Assembly (NCBI GenBank): GCA_030323885.1
Contig: CM059194.1
Coordinates: 2,738,495 to 2,802,494 of the forward strand
DNA length: 64,000 nucleotides
DNA from: Branchipolynoe longqiensis
Lineage: Eukaryota > Annelida > Polychaeta > Phyllodocida > Polynoidae
Direction: 5' to 3'
Shown: piece by piece, positions 33,806 to 45,690 of the stretch
Numbering within the stretch: position 1 is the stretch's first letter
Layout of the letters: the number at the start of each line of letters is the position of its first letter
Translations under genes and position numbers: made by a program
The notes under the pieces: model-generated
Databases searched by the model: none
Told to the model about the DNA's origin: nothing
What the model saw: only the letters and a program-made list of their open reading frames with translations

Positions 33806-35340
33806 GTACCTAACTACGATGCATGGCGCAAGCTTGCACCTACGTAGGTGATTTTGTGCCAATACGTTGATGTATGTCAATATGCGTTACTGCAATGTTA
33901 CGCGTTCGTTATGTGTAGGTTGGTATACGTTGATGTACCTCAATGAACAAAACTTTGGACTTTCGACAATGTATGGCTTTTACGTTGGGCATACATTATG
34001 TATGTATGTATGTAGGTATGCAGGTATTTCAGGTATAGCAATACCTCAGGGAGTTTGATGGCCCTGCTCTGCAGAGTTGTAAACCACTGCCTTGTGGTAC
34101 AGGTTCTTGACAGAACAGAAGGCTAAGGGAGCAAACCCTAAACAGAAAACCATGTCACTGTGGCAGCATTAAGGGGTTTGATGTACGGAACTCCCAACAT
34201 CTCCCGACCTGCAGGGATAAATAGTTTTGCGCCTGTCTTGACATGTTCTTGCCAGTGTGAAATCTCTATTTGCTCCCCGAGAGAGTGCCACTGGTAACTT
34301 GCAAAAGCCAGCAGCACTTCAACACTTTTGCAGGCAGCTTTCATGAAATGTGACAAATAAGGAAATACTCAAACGGACGGGGCTGCCCTCTATGGAAGAT
34401 CTTCTGATCAAAAAGAATCTCTGGAGGACTGGACACATCATGAGGATGTCATCAGACAGGCTACCAAAGCAGATCCTCTATTCTCAACTGTATTCTGGTT
34501 ACAGAAAGAGAGGGTGCCCTCGTCTCCGGTTCAAGGATACCATCAAGAGAAACCTGAAGCTGAGAGACATTAAGACCGACTCATGGACGCAACTCTCACA
34601 GCAGAGAGCTAAATGGAGAGCGGCAGTCAAGTAATGAAAGCAGTCTTTGTCGCATCACGACTGACAGCATGATGATGATGATGATGACATTATGTATACA
34701 TTAGACATACGTCAATGTATTTTAGACATATGTTAGACAAACGTTGTTCATACATATCACTATGTTGACCTAGGTCAGTCGGATGGACAGCCAGCAGAAA
34801 TGTACATTCCGCGTATTGATAACATACGGTTAACATATGTCTAGCGTATGAATAACGTACATTCTGCATTTCTCCACCGTGTCTTGATGTATGTAATGTT
34901 TAAGGCATTCGTCTGGTGATCTAATAACTTATACAATGTTCACCGCCATTCTGCTAGCATAACTTGAGCATATTGCAAGCGTTTTCCGCCTGGAGGTGCG
35001 TTAGACATACGTTGGCGATATGTTTGCCATACACTCTGTTACGTTATATGATATGCTCTCATGTGCTGATACAACCTAGCAATAGGTCGAACATACCTTC
35101 TGCATACGTTCATCATATGTTCAGCACGTTGTGTATATGGTATTTATATGCTACACATATGATGGCCATATGCTAGCAATAGGTCGGACATACGTTCTGC
35201 ATACGTTCATTACATTGTGTATACGGTATGTATACATCCAACTTTGTGCTCCGCACCAAAGAGTTAGATGCATCTCAACGTTTGAAACTGATTTTAGCCA
35301 TTGGTTTTGCGCTTGCGCTATGCATCGTAATGTGACAGGG
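32646..35340. mobile_element. TIR element with CCCTGTCACA ends (left boundary uncertain)
   Basis: The right end at 35340 reads, inverted, CCCTGTCACATTACGATGCA. Two left ends are possible: 32646 (matching the first 13 bases) or about 33808, where CTACGATGCATGGCGCAAGC matches the next part of the terminus. From 33810 to 35300 the sequence is rich in ATACGTT/TACGTTGATGTA-type motifs, analogous to the ACGT arrays of its relatives. A retroposon (34017-34680) lies inside. Confidence 0.5.
34017..34680 (+). mobile_element. Composite retroposon: unknown head joined to LINE-C 3' end
   Basis: 34017-34340 (starting GTATGCAGGTAT, with GTTGTAAACCACTGCCTTGT) is shared with 44713-44905. It is followed by LINE-C codons (34350-34634, containing GLPSMEDLLIKKN and DRLPKQILYSQL) and the LINE-C tail ending in (GATGAT)n. 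The LINE-C copy at 59214 has reverse-transcriptase codons in place of this head, so the head is foreign to the LINE. Confidence 0.6.
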
Positions 35341-35814
35341 CCATCAGATAGATCATGGGAAATATTGTGAAAGTCACTATATATTTGTAATGTATAGATA
35401 TTATGTTAATATAAATGGCCAGAAGGGAACCAGTGTTATTATTGTCCATTATTGTCATTGAGCTTGCTCCTCTATTTGTCGGCTCCTCACCTCGGAAGTA
35501 CCTAACTGGTGGCACCACCATCAGTTTGAGTCATTCCCATTTGATGCGCCCCGTTGTCACTCCCTCCTGAGAATGTTATTTTGTCATATTAAATGTATCA
35601 AGCGATATGGGTTTTAGGAACAATATGTGGTGTAATCACAGCGGTCTCCTCAGTATTCATGAAAGGGATGGTGGGAATGAGTAGAGCTGGCAGGAGAGTG
35701 ATGGTGGGAATGAGTACAGCTTGTAGGAAAGGGATGGTGGGAATCAATACAGCTGCTAGGAAACTTATAGGCAGTATGTGTAAGGTACTGCCAACTGATG
35801 GCGGGTTTACTGAA

Positions 35815-37774
35815 GGCCCTATCACACTACGCCGTATGGTGTAAGTGCATGCTCAACGTTTGAAAATTTGCCAGTAAGTCGGCTTTCGTCGAAATTTTCA
35901 GCGGTGGGGGTAAAAATGGGTGTATACACAACGTACACACAACATATGTAGCACACGTACACACAACATACGTATCTTTGATGTATTGCTAGTGTTTGAG
36001 AGCGTTCATGTGCCTCACAAAACGTTCGCAAAATGTTTGCAAAATGCTTGCATACGCTCATGGAATGCTGACCAATGTTACCTACATGCTCCATCACTCG
36101 AAGTATGGCATATATGTTAAATATGCTGGAAATATGGCAGGCGTACGTTCAAAGTATGTTATGAGTTCCTGATGCATCCGTTGGCAGTATGCAAATTGCA
36201 CGTTCCCACCGGCTGAATGTATGGCTAACGTGCAGCAACATATACCAACGTATCCCTAATATACTCGCAATGTACACCAATTCAACCAATGCGACACAAG
36301 TACAGTATAAAGTGGCATTTATTGATTTGTTCTTACTTGTTACATTAGTCTTAATTTGTGATTTTTTCAACAGTTCGAGGATCCCAGGCACTAACACAAT
36401 GAAACATTACATAGTTGGGTGGTAGGGACGGTAAATCTGAACCTTATAGACACGTCCTCCCACTCCAGGTGCTCCGGTCAAAGTGTTTGTAAAGCTACTA
36501 CGTCATAGTTTAGTTATGAGTAAATTACACCTGGGGCCATATGCATGGAGCAGTGTTAGCGTGTGTGGTGTTATCGCTCTAACACAGGGTAGCTAACACC
36601 GGTTATCGGCGGCGTCGAGAACTATGTCAAGCCGTATGCATGGGCGCCTAAACGGTGAGTGTTAGCTATATGTGAATTAATTTATTCATTATGGAAATTT
36701 CTCTGAGCCTGTTGCCGGCCAGCACTTGCTTGGGCCTAATATATTGTCTTCTCTACCCACCGGGAACCAGCGCGCTTGTTACTGAGGCGGCGGCGGCGAT
36801 TTGCTTACTTTACATTCGACTAAAAATATTAGGCCCAAATCTATTGAATGCGATCATATTTAACAGAATTACATATGCAATAAGTGAAATTTAAGCAAAT
36901 TAACCCTAAAAACGAAGCGATATTAACACAGCAGCCGCATTGGCGGCGATATTAATGGTTATATTTTCGAATCGACGAACGTAAAGTAAACAAATCGCCG
37001 CCGGCGCCAGTATGGAAAGCGACGTCGATGCGGTGCCGGCTGCGATTTGTTTACTTTACGTTCGTCGATTCGAAAATATAACTAGTAATATCGCCGCCAA
37101 TGCGGCGGTACCCTTAAGGAGGGTTTGAATTTAGGGTTAAATTGATAAAATTTCACTTATTGCGTATGTAATTCTGTTAAATATGATAGCATTGAGTAGA
37201 TTTGGGTTCCATCCTGACACTAACCTAGCACAAACACCGCTGTAAACCAGATATCAGCGGAGTTAGAATTTCCGAGTTTAAACGCTCGGTGTTAGGCCTA
37301 ACACTGCTCCATGCATACCAACTTTTCCGCGCTAAACCAGAAATCCTGTCTAAACGCGTTTTGGCTCGCTAACACTGCTTCATGCATATGGCCCCAGGTG
37401 GCAGCTCAATCGGCAGAGATGATTAGTTCCTGGTAAGGCTCTAGATAGCGCAGATGGTCGCGTCCATAGAAAGAGATGTACATGTTTCGCGGGTTAAATT
37501 ACCCATGTTGATATGAACATTGACAATGTATCCCGAACATACACGCAGCGTGCGTTCAACGTACGCGACACACATTGAACATTTTGAGCATGCACAACAT
37601 TTTTTCGGAGTCTCGACGCGCGTCGATGTAAGATGACGTATACCGACGTATCCAGAACAGATATGATGTATGCCCAACGTACACCTAACATATGACGACT
37701 TACACCGATGTGTTGGTCGAAAATCACATATATCGGCATACGCTAATGCTATAGGTTGTAGTGTGACAGGCCCT
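35815..37774. mobile_element. TIR element with GGCCCTATCACACTAC ends, hosting element Z
   Basis: The left end matches, inverted, the right end AGTGTGACAGGCCCT. Both arms contain repeated ACGTACAC/CGTACGTT-type motifs (35920-36260 and 37520-37740). Element Z at 36530-37398 is inserted in the middle; the host alone would be about 1.1 kb. Confidence 0.6.
36530..37398. mobile_element. TIR element Z, copy 3
   Basis: Perfect terminal inverted repeats CCTGGGGCCATATGCATG. The interior shares AATTTCACTTATTGCGTATG and flanking segments with 8473-9221 but is otherwise rearranged, with an inner inverted pair around TTACGTTCGTCGATTCGAAA. No transposase. Confidence 0.8.
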
Positions 37775-38116
37775 TTAAACGTACTCTGCTAACAGATTGT
37801 GGACCCGCCATTCATTATGCTATGTAGCGAGACCCCTGTGCCATTACGATATCAAAGCTACCTTGGAAGTTTTGAAATCAGTTACAACTATGCACACGCA
37901 AATGCCTAACACCCATATTGATGTATGGATTATTCGGTGTATAGTTGGTATTTGACCTACTTAATAGCACTTCCTTATGTCGATAAATAATATAAATACA
38001 AAGTTTGAAAAAACCTGGTATTTGCACCCACAACGAGAGCTAGGCACAACAAACACTGTTCTAACTGCACCCATCGTTATTAATGAATTACAAAGGAAGC
38101 TCTTTTAAATACTGTG

Positions 38117-38413
38117 TTCTCTGTGCCGGAGTGGTTAGAGTGTCTGACTATTTTCTAGGTCAGACTCCTAATCCGAAGGTTGATGGTTCAATTCCCCCCT
38201 CCTCTGCTAATATGGAGTTCAACCGCTGTGTATAAGTTACAGCGTCATCAAAGGCCAGTTGCTCTCATACCATGTCTATGTGGTGTGGGAGGTTAAAAAT
38301 CCCTTGGATCAGTAAAAGTGTAGGCTCGGGTTTTGTATCAACAACCTGTCTAATGGTGACAACAAGTCTATTCAGACTTATCCGTGATAGGCAGTATAAA
38401 TCTTCAAGAAGAA
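38117..38413 (+). mobile_element. SINE-B, plus copy
   Basis: tRNA-like head GTGCCGGAGTGGTTAGAGTG with B box GGTTGATGGTTCAATTCC, then the family body (CATACCATGTCTATGTGGTG) and a tail ending TCTTCAAGAAGAAAAATACA. TCAGACTCCTAATCCGA gives a stem with CCT in the loop. Confidence 0.8.
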
Positions 38414-38464
38414 AAATACATATATATATATATTTATATGCGGTGATGATCACACTATCGCACG

Positions 38465-38775
38465 GATCAGACGGGATAGCCGAATGAGTTGAATGTCCGT
38501 CTACCCGTCTGGGTGGATCGTGGGGTTGGAACCCTCGGGTTCGAATCATTGTCAAACCAATGACTTAATAATCGTACCTATCGCCTCCTAGCCAGGCTCT
38601 CAACATTATTTGGATAGGGCAAGGACTGGTTGGCTCAGTGTCAGGATAATGTGACTGAGTGGGATATCAGCTTATGGTGCTGGCGGCCTGGTCTCCCAGG
38701 GAGGGCATCACTATAAAGTCGCCGTGAGTGCGCACTGATATAACCTTAGATGTTGTTAGAATGTAAGACCATCAC
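38465..38775 (+). mobile_element. SINE-A, full-length plus copy
   Basis: Head GGGATAGCCGAATGAGTTGA, B-box-like GGGTTCGAATC, full body, and a 3' end GATGTTGTTAGAATGTAAGA. Confidence 0.8.
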
Positions 38776-39294
38776 ACACAAACAAAGTATACGGAAATGT
38801 GAAGGCATGGATATTATACATATATATATATATATTATATATATATGTATGTGTACGATATATATGTACTATATAATATAATTCTACACTATATAATATG
38901 TCCAGGAATATTCTAACAGGTGTCAGTGAATTCCTCGGTCAGTACACTGAAGATCGACCTCCGGCAAACATAGTTTAAGAACTGACACACCACCAACCTG
39001 GAAAAAAACCAATAACATTTAAAAAAACAATCGCCACATATAAATCAAGAGAAGAACGAGTCAAGTTAACCTAAAAATAAATCACTCAAAACATCGCCCC
39101 ATCAGACAGTTCACGCGTGAGATTCAGATAGTGGGTTATCCTCGGTAGTCTTCGAGGCCGATTACATGCCTGGCTACTGGTGTTTTGTTGTTTTTTTCTT
39201 CAAAGGAAACAATGGGGAGCTTTCATGAGCCAGTTCTCTCACTTATACACTTGGTGGGAGAACCCTTCCCAGTCCAAGTCGGCCATCATGGTTG

Positions 39295-40290
39295 GATAGA
39301 AGGGTGTAGGTGTGTGTGTGCTGGTGGTGTAGGTGTGTGGTGGGGGGGGAGGTGATGTGTGGTGGAGCTGTCGGTATGTGTGTGGTGGGGGTGTAGGTGT
39401 GTGGTGGGTGTGTGTGGTCAGGATGTAGGTGTGTGGTGGGGTGTAGGTGTGTGGTGGGGGTGTAGGTGTGTGGTGAGGGTTTAGGTGTTTGGTGGGGGTG
39501 TATGTGTGTGGTGGGGGTGTAGGTGTGTGGTCTGGGTTTAGGGATGTGGTGGGGGTGTAGGGGTGGTGTGTGTCTGGTGGTGTACATGTGTGGGGGTGGT
39601 ATGTGGTGCGCATGTAGGTGTGTGTGGTTGAGGTGTATGTGCGTGTAGTGAGGGTTTAGGTGTGTGTGTGGTGAGGGTGTATGTGTGTGTGGTGTAGGTG
39701 TGGTGTGTGTGTGGTGGGGATGCAAGTGTATGTTGGTGGTTTAAGTGTGTGGTGGCAGTGTAAGGGTTACCGTGGTTATAGGTGTGTGCTGTGGGGTGTA
39801 GGGGGTTTAGGTGTGTGTGGTGGGGGTGTGCTAAGGGTTTAGGGATGTGGTGGGGGTCTAGGTGTGTAGTGGGTATTAGGGATCTAAAGAGTGTGAGGTG
39901 CCACTTTTGCAAGACACCCCTATATCTCCACCACAACACACCTACACCCCCACCACACACACTGCCAACCCCCACCATACATACCTACACCCCCACCACA
40001 CCCGTACACCCCACCACACACATACACCCCACCACACCCACCCAACCATACCCACTCACCACACACCCCTACCACACACCAAAACCCTCACCACACCCCT
40101 ACACCTCCACAACACTCCCACCACACACCCCTACACCCCCATCATCCCCCTAAATCCATATGCACACCCACCACACACACCAAACTGCTCACCACACCCC
40201 TACACCTCCACCACACAAACATGCACCCCCACGACATACCCACCATACACACCTACACCCCAACCATACCCACCCCACCATACCCACTCA
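39295..40290. repeat. Inverted minisatellite: G/T arm then A/C arm
   Basis: 39295-39880 consists of degenerate ~18-21-bp units (GGTGGGGGTGTAGGTGTGTG). 39905-40290 carries the complementary motif (CACCACACACCTACACCCCC). The arms face each other around a unique ~25-bp centre near 39895, so the block is a long imperfect palindrome. Proline/threonine-rich frames on either strand are artefacts. Confidence 0.88.
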
Positions 40291-40489
40291 CCACATGCAA
40301 AATCATACAGAGACCGGCATGGTGCGCCATCTGACGAGAGAGTCATGCAAACTGAAAGGTCCCCATTGCAGGTGGTGAGGGTCGCTGTCACCGTTTGTGC
40401 TATACTGCGGATATATATCACAATTACTTCAAGTTCCAGATGCGGCATGTCAAGACAGCCACACTGATTGGGAGTGACAATTGTGTAAA

Positions 40490-41020
40490 ATTGCGGCCAT
40501 CTGTGGGTTGTCTAGGCAGGTTTGTAGGAAATCAATACAGGCCAGAAGAGAAAGGAAGAGTATAAAGAATGAAAGTAGAGTGAGAGCTTGTACCCTCAGG
40601 TATATTATTATATAGCGGTACATGGATCTGGTATGGCACACCATCTGACCATTATCTTCAATCAGCAACAATCATTTATAGTTCCACCAATGAACAGTAA
40701 ACATTCTGGGGTCACCATGGCTTACTACTGTGATCTACCCAACAACACCATACGGTGTGGCTGCTTGGCCTGTACCTGCCTGTACCGGGGGTAGTGAGTA
40801 GAGCTATTGAGGCTCCTTACACACTATCACTCATGCCTCATTCACACTATCTACCTAATACACAATGACTATTGACCATGAGTAAAGAATCACCAGCAAC
40901 TACATAAATATATTCATCCACCTGGCCTATACATCATTTACATTAATAGACCATTTGTACTCCTTTATAGACCATTTGCATTCCCCACCAATGCGTTTTA
41001 TCGGAATATTTTACAATTGG
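40490..41020 (+). repeat. Interspersed repeat W, copy 1
   Basis: Shares successive segments with 50995-51520 (GGAAATCAATACAGGC near 40529; GTGAGTAGAGCT; CACACTATC; AAAGAATCACCAGCAAC; ATTTTACAATTGG at the end). It has no coding frame of note. It ends where a SINE-A begins. Confidence 0.6.
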
Positions 41021-41026
41021 TTATTC

Positions 41027-41420
41027 TTGTTGGTGTTTTTGATTTACGTCCTATCAACATCTAAGGTCATATCAGGATGGGTACCAACTTTTGACAGGGC
41101 ACATTCAGAGTGACTTTATAGTGCTGCCCTACTGGGAGTCCAGGCCACTGACTCCATGGCCTAATATCCCACACAGTCAGATTATCATGATACTGAGGCA
41201 CCCAGTCCTTGTCCTATCCGATTAGTGCCAAGTACCAGCAGAGAGCTAAATGGAGAGCGGCAGTCAAGTAATGAAAGCGGTCTTTGTCGCATCGTGATGA
41301 TGACCAGGTTAAGTAGCGACACGTATTAATGTTGAAAGTCATTGGCTGGGGTTTAGAACTCACGACCTTCCGCATGGGAAGCCAGCTAGCGCGTTTACCG
41401 ATTCGAGCACCGGTTCAGGG
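41027..41420 (-). mobile_element. SINE-A, minus copy interrupted by a LINE-C tail
   Basis: Reversed tail (GTTGGTGTTTTTGATTTACG), body, and reversed head ending GCGTTTACCGATTCG at 41404. It is split at 41237/41303 by a 65-bp insertion. Confidence 0.8.
41238..41302 (+). mobile_element. 65-bp LINE-C 3'-end insertion
   Basis: Only the last codons and 3' tail (AGAGCTAAATGGAGAGCGGC to the GATGATG end) are present. The host ACCA is duplicated at 41234-41237 and 41303-41306. An extremely 5'-truncated retrotransposition product. Confidence 0.82.
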
Positions 41421-41649
41421 CCCAAAGTAGATTGCTTCAAGATAATGATAAACTATGACCTGATGACTAGCACTGAGGACGCTTACTATCAATAACTACT
41501 CAGTCATACTAGAAAAGGGCCGGCCATCCACGGCTCAGTGGTTGCTACTAGCTACTGTTCTTACTGTATCCGTCCACCAGGTGGATTTATCGGTGACCAA
41601 GCTGTGCTCGGCCCGGCCCCATAGCACATAAACAACAACTTTACCCAGT

Positions 41650-41935
41650 TGGACGTTTGTGCTTGCGCTCACCACCGTATTTTGCTACCTCACGTACGAT
41701 TCAAATGTTATTTATTAGTGATTTTGAGTCGAAATTGGAGATATTGGATTACACAGACTTCGTTGCCCATTCTTACGGTGACTCATATCGCCATCACAAC
41801 ATTTGCACTTTTGTGCTTGCGCTCACCTCACGTACGATTCAAATGTTATTTATTATTGCTTTTGGGTCGAAATTGGTGATATGGGATTACACAGACTTTG
41901 TTGCCCATTCTTACGGAGACTCATATCGCCATCAC
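41650..41935 (+). repeat. ~150-bp tandem duplication
   Basis: GTTTGTGCTTGCGCTCACC through CATTCTTACGGTGACTCATA recurs at about 41810-41935 with substitutions and a small deletion. A related fragment is at 50696. The frames look alike because of the duplication; no family is recognised. Confidence 0.85.
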
Positions 41936-42264
41936 TGTTTTCGGTACACACGATTGACTTGTCTTTGTTTACATCTGCCAATATACTCTAGGTGGCGCCA
42001 GTCGTCGCCAGTCGTCGCCTCCCCACCCCTTAACTCTTGCTTTCCCCACTAGGAGACGCCACTGTAGCACTGTAGACGCCACTGTAGCACCATACTCCTG
42101 CTGGTACGCTGTTAGGGGGTGTTTACGCTGCCTGTCACCGTGTAGCTCGGATGATACGTGGGTTTGGGTTACGTTCATTTGTGGATTGGCGTAGTGTTGT
42201 GTCAGCGCCGTGTTTTTATCGACAAATTGCCTGACAAATTGCCTGATGATGCCAGTGTCCAAAA

Positions 42265-43800
42265 CCAAAACCACAACCACAACCACAACCACAACCAACA
42301 CCAACAACAATCAACAATCAACAACCAATATAACGACACTGAAATGTACTGTAAATTTCAAACAACCCAACTGGGGTAGATGCGGTGATCTTTGAAGCGA
42401 AAAAACATGCCAAAATCAATTTTGCAAACGTAAATGTTGAACGCCAATCACCAACATTGCAACAAACAACAATCCAACACAACCAACTAACAAACAACAC
42501 AACCAACAAACAACCGCAACCAATAACCAACAACCAAACAACACAACCGAACAACCACAACCAACAACAGTCAACACAACTAACAAACAACACAACCAAC
42601 AACCAACCACAACAAACACAACAATCATAAACCAACAACAATCAACAATGAACCCACGCAACCATCAACAGTCAACACAACCAACAACCAACCAAACAAC
42701 CAACAACCACAACCAACAAACAACACAACCAACAACCAACCGCAACCAACAACACTCAAGACAACCAAATAACAAACAACAGAACCAACCAACCAAACAA
42801 CAAACAAACAACTGAACAACCAATCCTATCACGCCAATCACCAACAAACAACAAACAAACAACCGCAACCAACAACAGTCAACACAACCAAATAACGATC
42901 AACACACACACCCACCCAACAAACAACAACACTCAACAACCACAACACAAACCAACAAACAACACAACCAACAACTAACAAACAACACAACCAACAACCA
43001 ACCACAACCAACAACAGTCAACACAACCAAATAACAATCAACACAACCACCAACAAACAACACAACCAACAACCAACCGCAACCAACACCACTCAACAAC
43101 CAAACAACAAACACACAAATAACCAACAACTGAACAACCAATCCTATCACGCCAATCACCAACAAACAACAAACAAACAACCGCAACCAACAGTCAACGC
43201 AACCATACAACAATCAACACACCCAGCAAACAACAACAATCAACGATCAACAACCACAACACAAAAAAACAACCCCAACCAACAAACAAACAACACAACC
43301 AACAAAAAACTAACAAACAACAACAATCAAATGAACAACCAATCCTACCAACAACACCCAACAAACAACAACAATCAACAACCACAACACAAACAAACAA
43401 CACAACCAAAAACCAACTAGCATACAACACAACCAACAACCAACCGCAACCAACAACAGTCAACGCAACCAAACAACACAACCAACAACAACAACCAACA
43501 AACAATGAAACAACAACCAACAAACAACAACGAACTGAACAAACAATACTATCACGCCAATCACCAACAGCAGCCAACACAACCAACAACACCCAACAAA
43601 CAACAACAATCAACAACCACAACACAAACAACACAACAAATAAACAACAACCAACAACAACCAACTGAACAACCAATCCTAGCACGCCAATCACCAACAG
43701 CAGTGAACAATCAACAACCACAGTGAACAATCAACAACCACAACACAAACAAACAACCACAACCATCAAACAACACAACCAACAAACAACCCACAACATC
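42265..43800. repeat. A/C-only satellite (AACCAACA-like) with ~300-bp higher-order units
   Basis: The + strand is almost entirely A and C. A marker with G and T (CCTATCACGCCAATCACCAAC) recurs near 42830, 43140, 43545 and 43675, and partly at 42440 and 43340. Open frames (Gln/Asn/Thr on +, Cys/Val/Leu on -) come from the composition and are not genes. Confidence 0.93.
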
Positions 43801-44712
43801 AACCAATCCTTTCTACTATGTCACTCTAGTGTCAGTGTCTATATCCCCCTCCCTACCAAAAACTACGTAGTCGTAGTTTGACAGCCATACGGTTGTTAGG
43901 TGGATTGTTTGTTATCTATTGCATCCGTATTATACTTATGACAGCATTTTCGTGCGGTTCTTATGAAGGCCGCGATCATTGGTTGGGTGAGACCAGTAAA
44001 TTAACCAACGCTTCGTATGTTGTTTCACATTATTCATTTGTGCGTAATGCCATTTGATTCTTACTTATGACAGCATTTTTGTGCTGTTTGATGTGCGGTT
44101 TGATGTGCATTGTTTGCTCTGGTATTTCATAGTGTTATATTTCCTTTTGATGATGAGATATTCAAAATTCAAAAATCAAAATTCAAACATTGGATATACT
44201 GTCAATGTTTTTCCTCCATCTGTTAGTTTGCCACTAAACAAACCCACTAAACAAACACATCGGATGTAAACTGCACACAGCCGTTTCATACTTGGTGGTT
44301 GTCAAAACAAGCGTTTGTGTGGAGTTAGCCATCCCTACTGCTGTCCCTACGTATGTATTTATGTCAGTATCTATTATTTAACCGCTACGTAACTAACAAA
44401 ACAAGAACACAACACATAATACAATTGGATGAGTAATTCCTCTGGCTGGTACCCCCTAAAAGGCCCCTCCGTTTATATAAAGCAAATTTTCCTGCCGACT
44501 GGAGGCAGATACAGTGTATTGGAGCCGCAGGTGGACTGGCGAGCTGCAGTAACCGGATGCGGGCAGCCCTGTGGGCGGCCCCCAACATCAAAGCAGCACA
44601 GTGCTGCCTAAACATGAGAGCTGCACTGGCCACCGGAGCGTTTGACCAACGACTAACCGATACTCTGCTCGAATAATAGTTACACAACACATAATGTCAG
44701 ATCGTGCCGATT
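43801..44712. other. No recognised gene or element
   Basis: Moderate-complexity sequence. Frames around 44385-44690 on both strands overlap and show no motif. Confidence 0.4.
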
Positions 44713-44970
44713 TCGAGTATGCCGGTATTGTAGGTATAGCAATACCGCAGGGAGTTTGACGCCCCTGCCTTGCAGAGTTGTAAACCACTGCCTTGTGGTA
44801 CAGCTTCTTGACAGAACCGAAGGCTAAGGGAGCAAACCCTAAACAGAAAACCATGTCACTGTGGCAGCATAAAAGCTTTCATGAAATGTACAACCGCACA
44901 GAGCGGCAGTCAAGTAATGAAAGCAGTCTTTGTCGCTTCGCGACCGACAGCATGATGCTGATGATAATGT
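44713..44970 (+). mobile_element. Composite retroposon, deleted copy
   Basis: The same head as 34017 (GGTATAGCAATACCGCAGGG, GTTGTAAACCACTGCCTTGT) joins the LINE-C tail at GCGGCAGTCAAGTAATGAAA after an internal deletion. It ends CATGATGCTGATGATAATG. Confidence 0.62.
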
Positions 44971-45486
44971 CAGATGCTAATTACCACAAAACGAACCTGA
45001 TGCGTAAATAAAGTATTTTGCTGTATTCGAATGTGACCTACATGCTCTTTACGGAAACGCAATTACCGTCCCCTTATCTTTACTTTCATCGCTTTACCCC
45101 AGCTCAGTGTCGGTGGGGGTGAGGGTTGTTTTATTTATGGGCGACAGAATAACGTGAGAAACTGTGTAATTCTTATCTGACCCGATTTGCTTGATTGCAT
45201 TTCTTTCCTAATCGAGCCATGTTTTCTGAGTACACCTGATAGCATACAATTAACTTTTTAGTGCTAAGGAAAAGCTATCTCAATGCATACTAAATCGATT
45301 ACCAGTAAAGAATATATATAATACCCATATTAACATACGTGCAAAATAACTACTGATACTGCATGTAAGTACATGAATCCATGACACAATATCCATATAA
45401 TATTCCTATTGTTACTTGAATTGAATATGCGCAACGATTCTCCTTTAGTAGCATTCGTCCAAATAAAACATAAACTATATTTAACG

Positions 45487-45527
45487 CGCAGTGCATTTAA
45501 CGCGCAGTGCATTTAACGCGCAGTGCA
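45487..45527. repeat. Three tandem copies of a ~16-bp unit (TTTAACGCGCAGTGCA)
   Basis: Perfect short tandem repeat in AT-rich sequence. Confidence 0.85.
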
Positions 45528-45584
45528 AAACATTAGCTTCAATAATTTGAATGTTGTATGGCGAAGTGCCTAATTAAACTTTGG

Positions 45585-45690
45585 ATTTGACAGAGTTGCT
45601 CCAGATTTCTAGATATTTAATCTAAATCAAAGTATATTTGACAGAGTTGCTCCAAATTTCTAGATAATTAATCTAAATCAAAGTACATTT
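45585..45690. repeat. ~52-bp tandem duplication
   Basis: TTTGACAGAGTTGCTCCAGA through TAATCTAAATCAAAGTA occurs twice in tandem with three differences. Confidence 0.85.
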
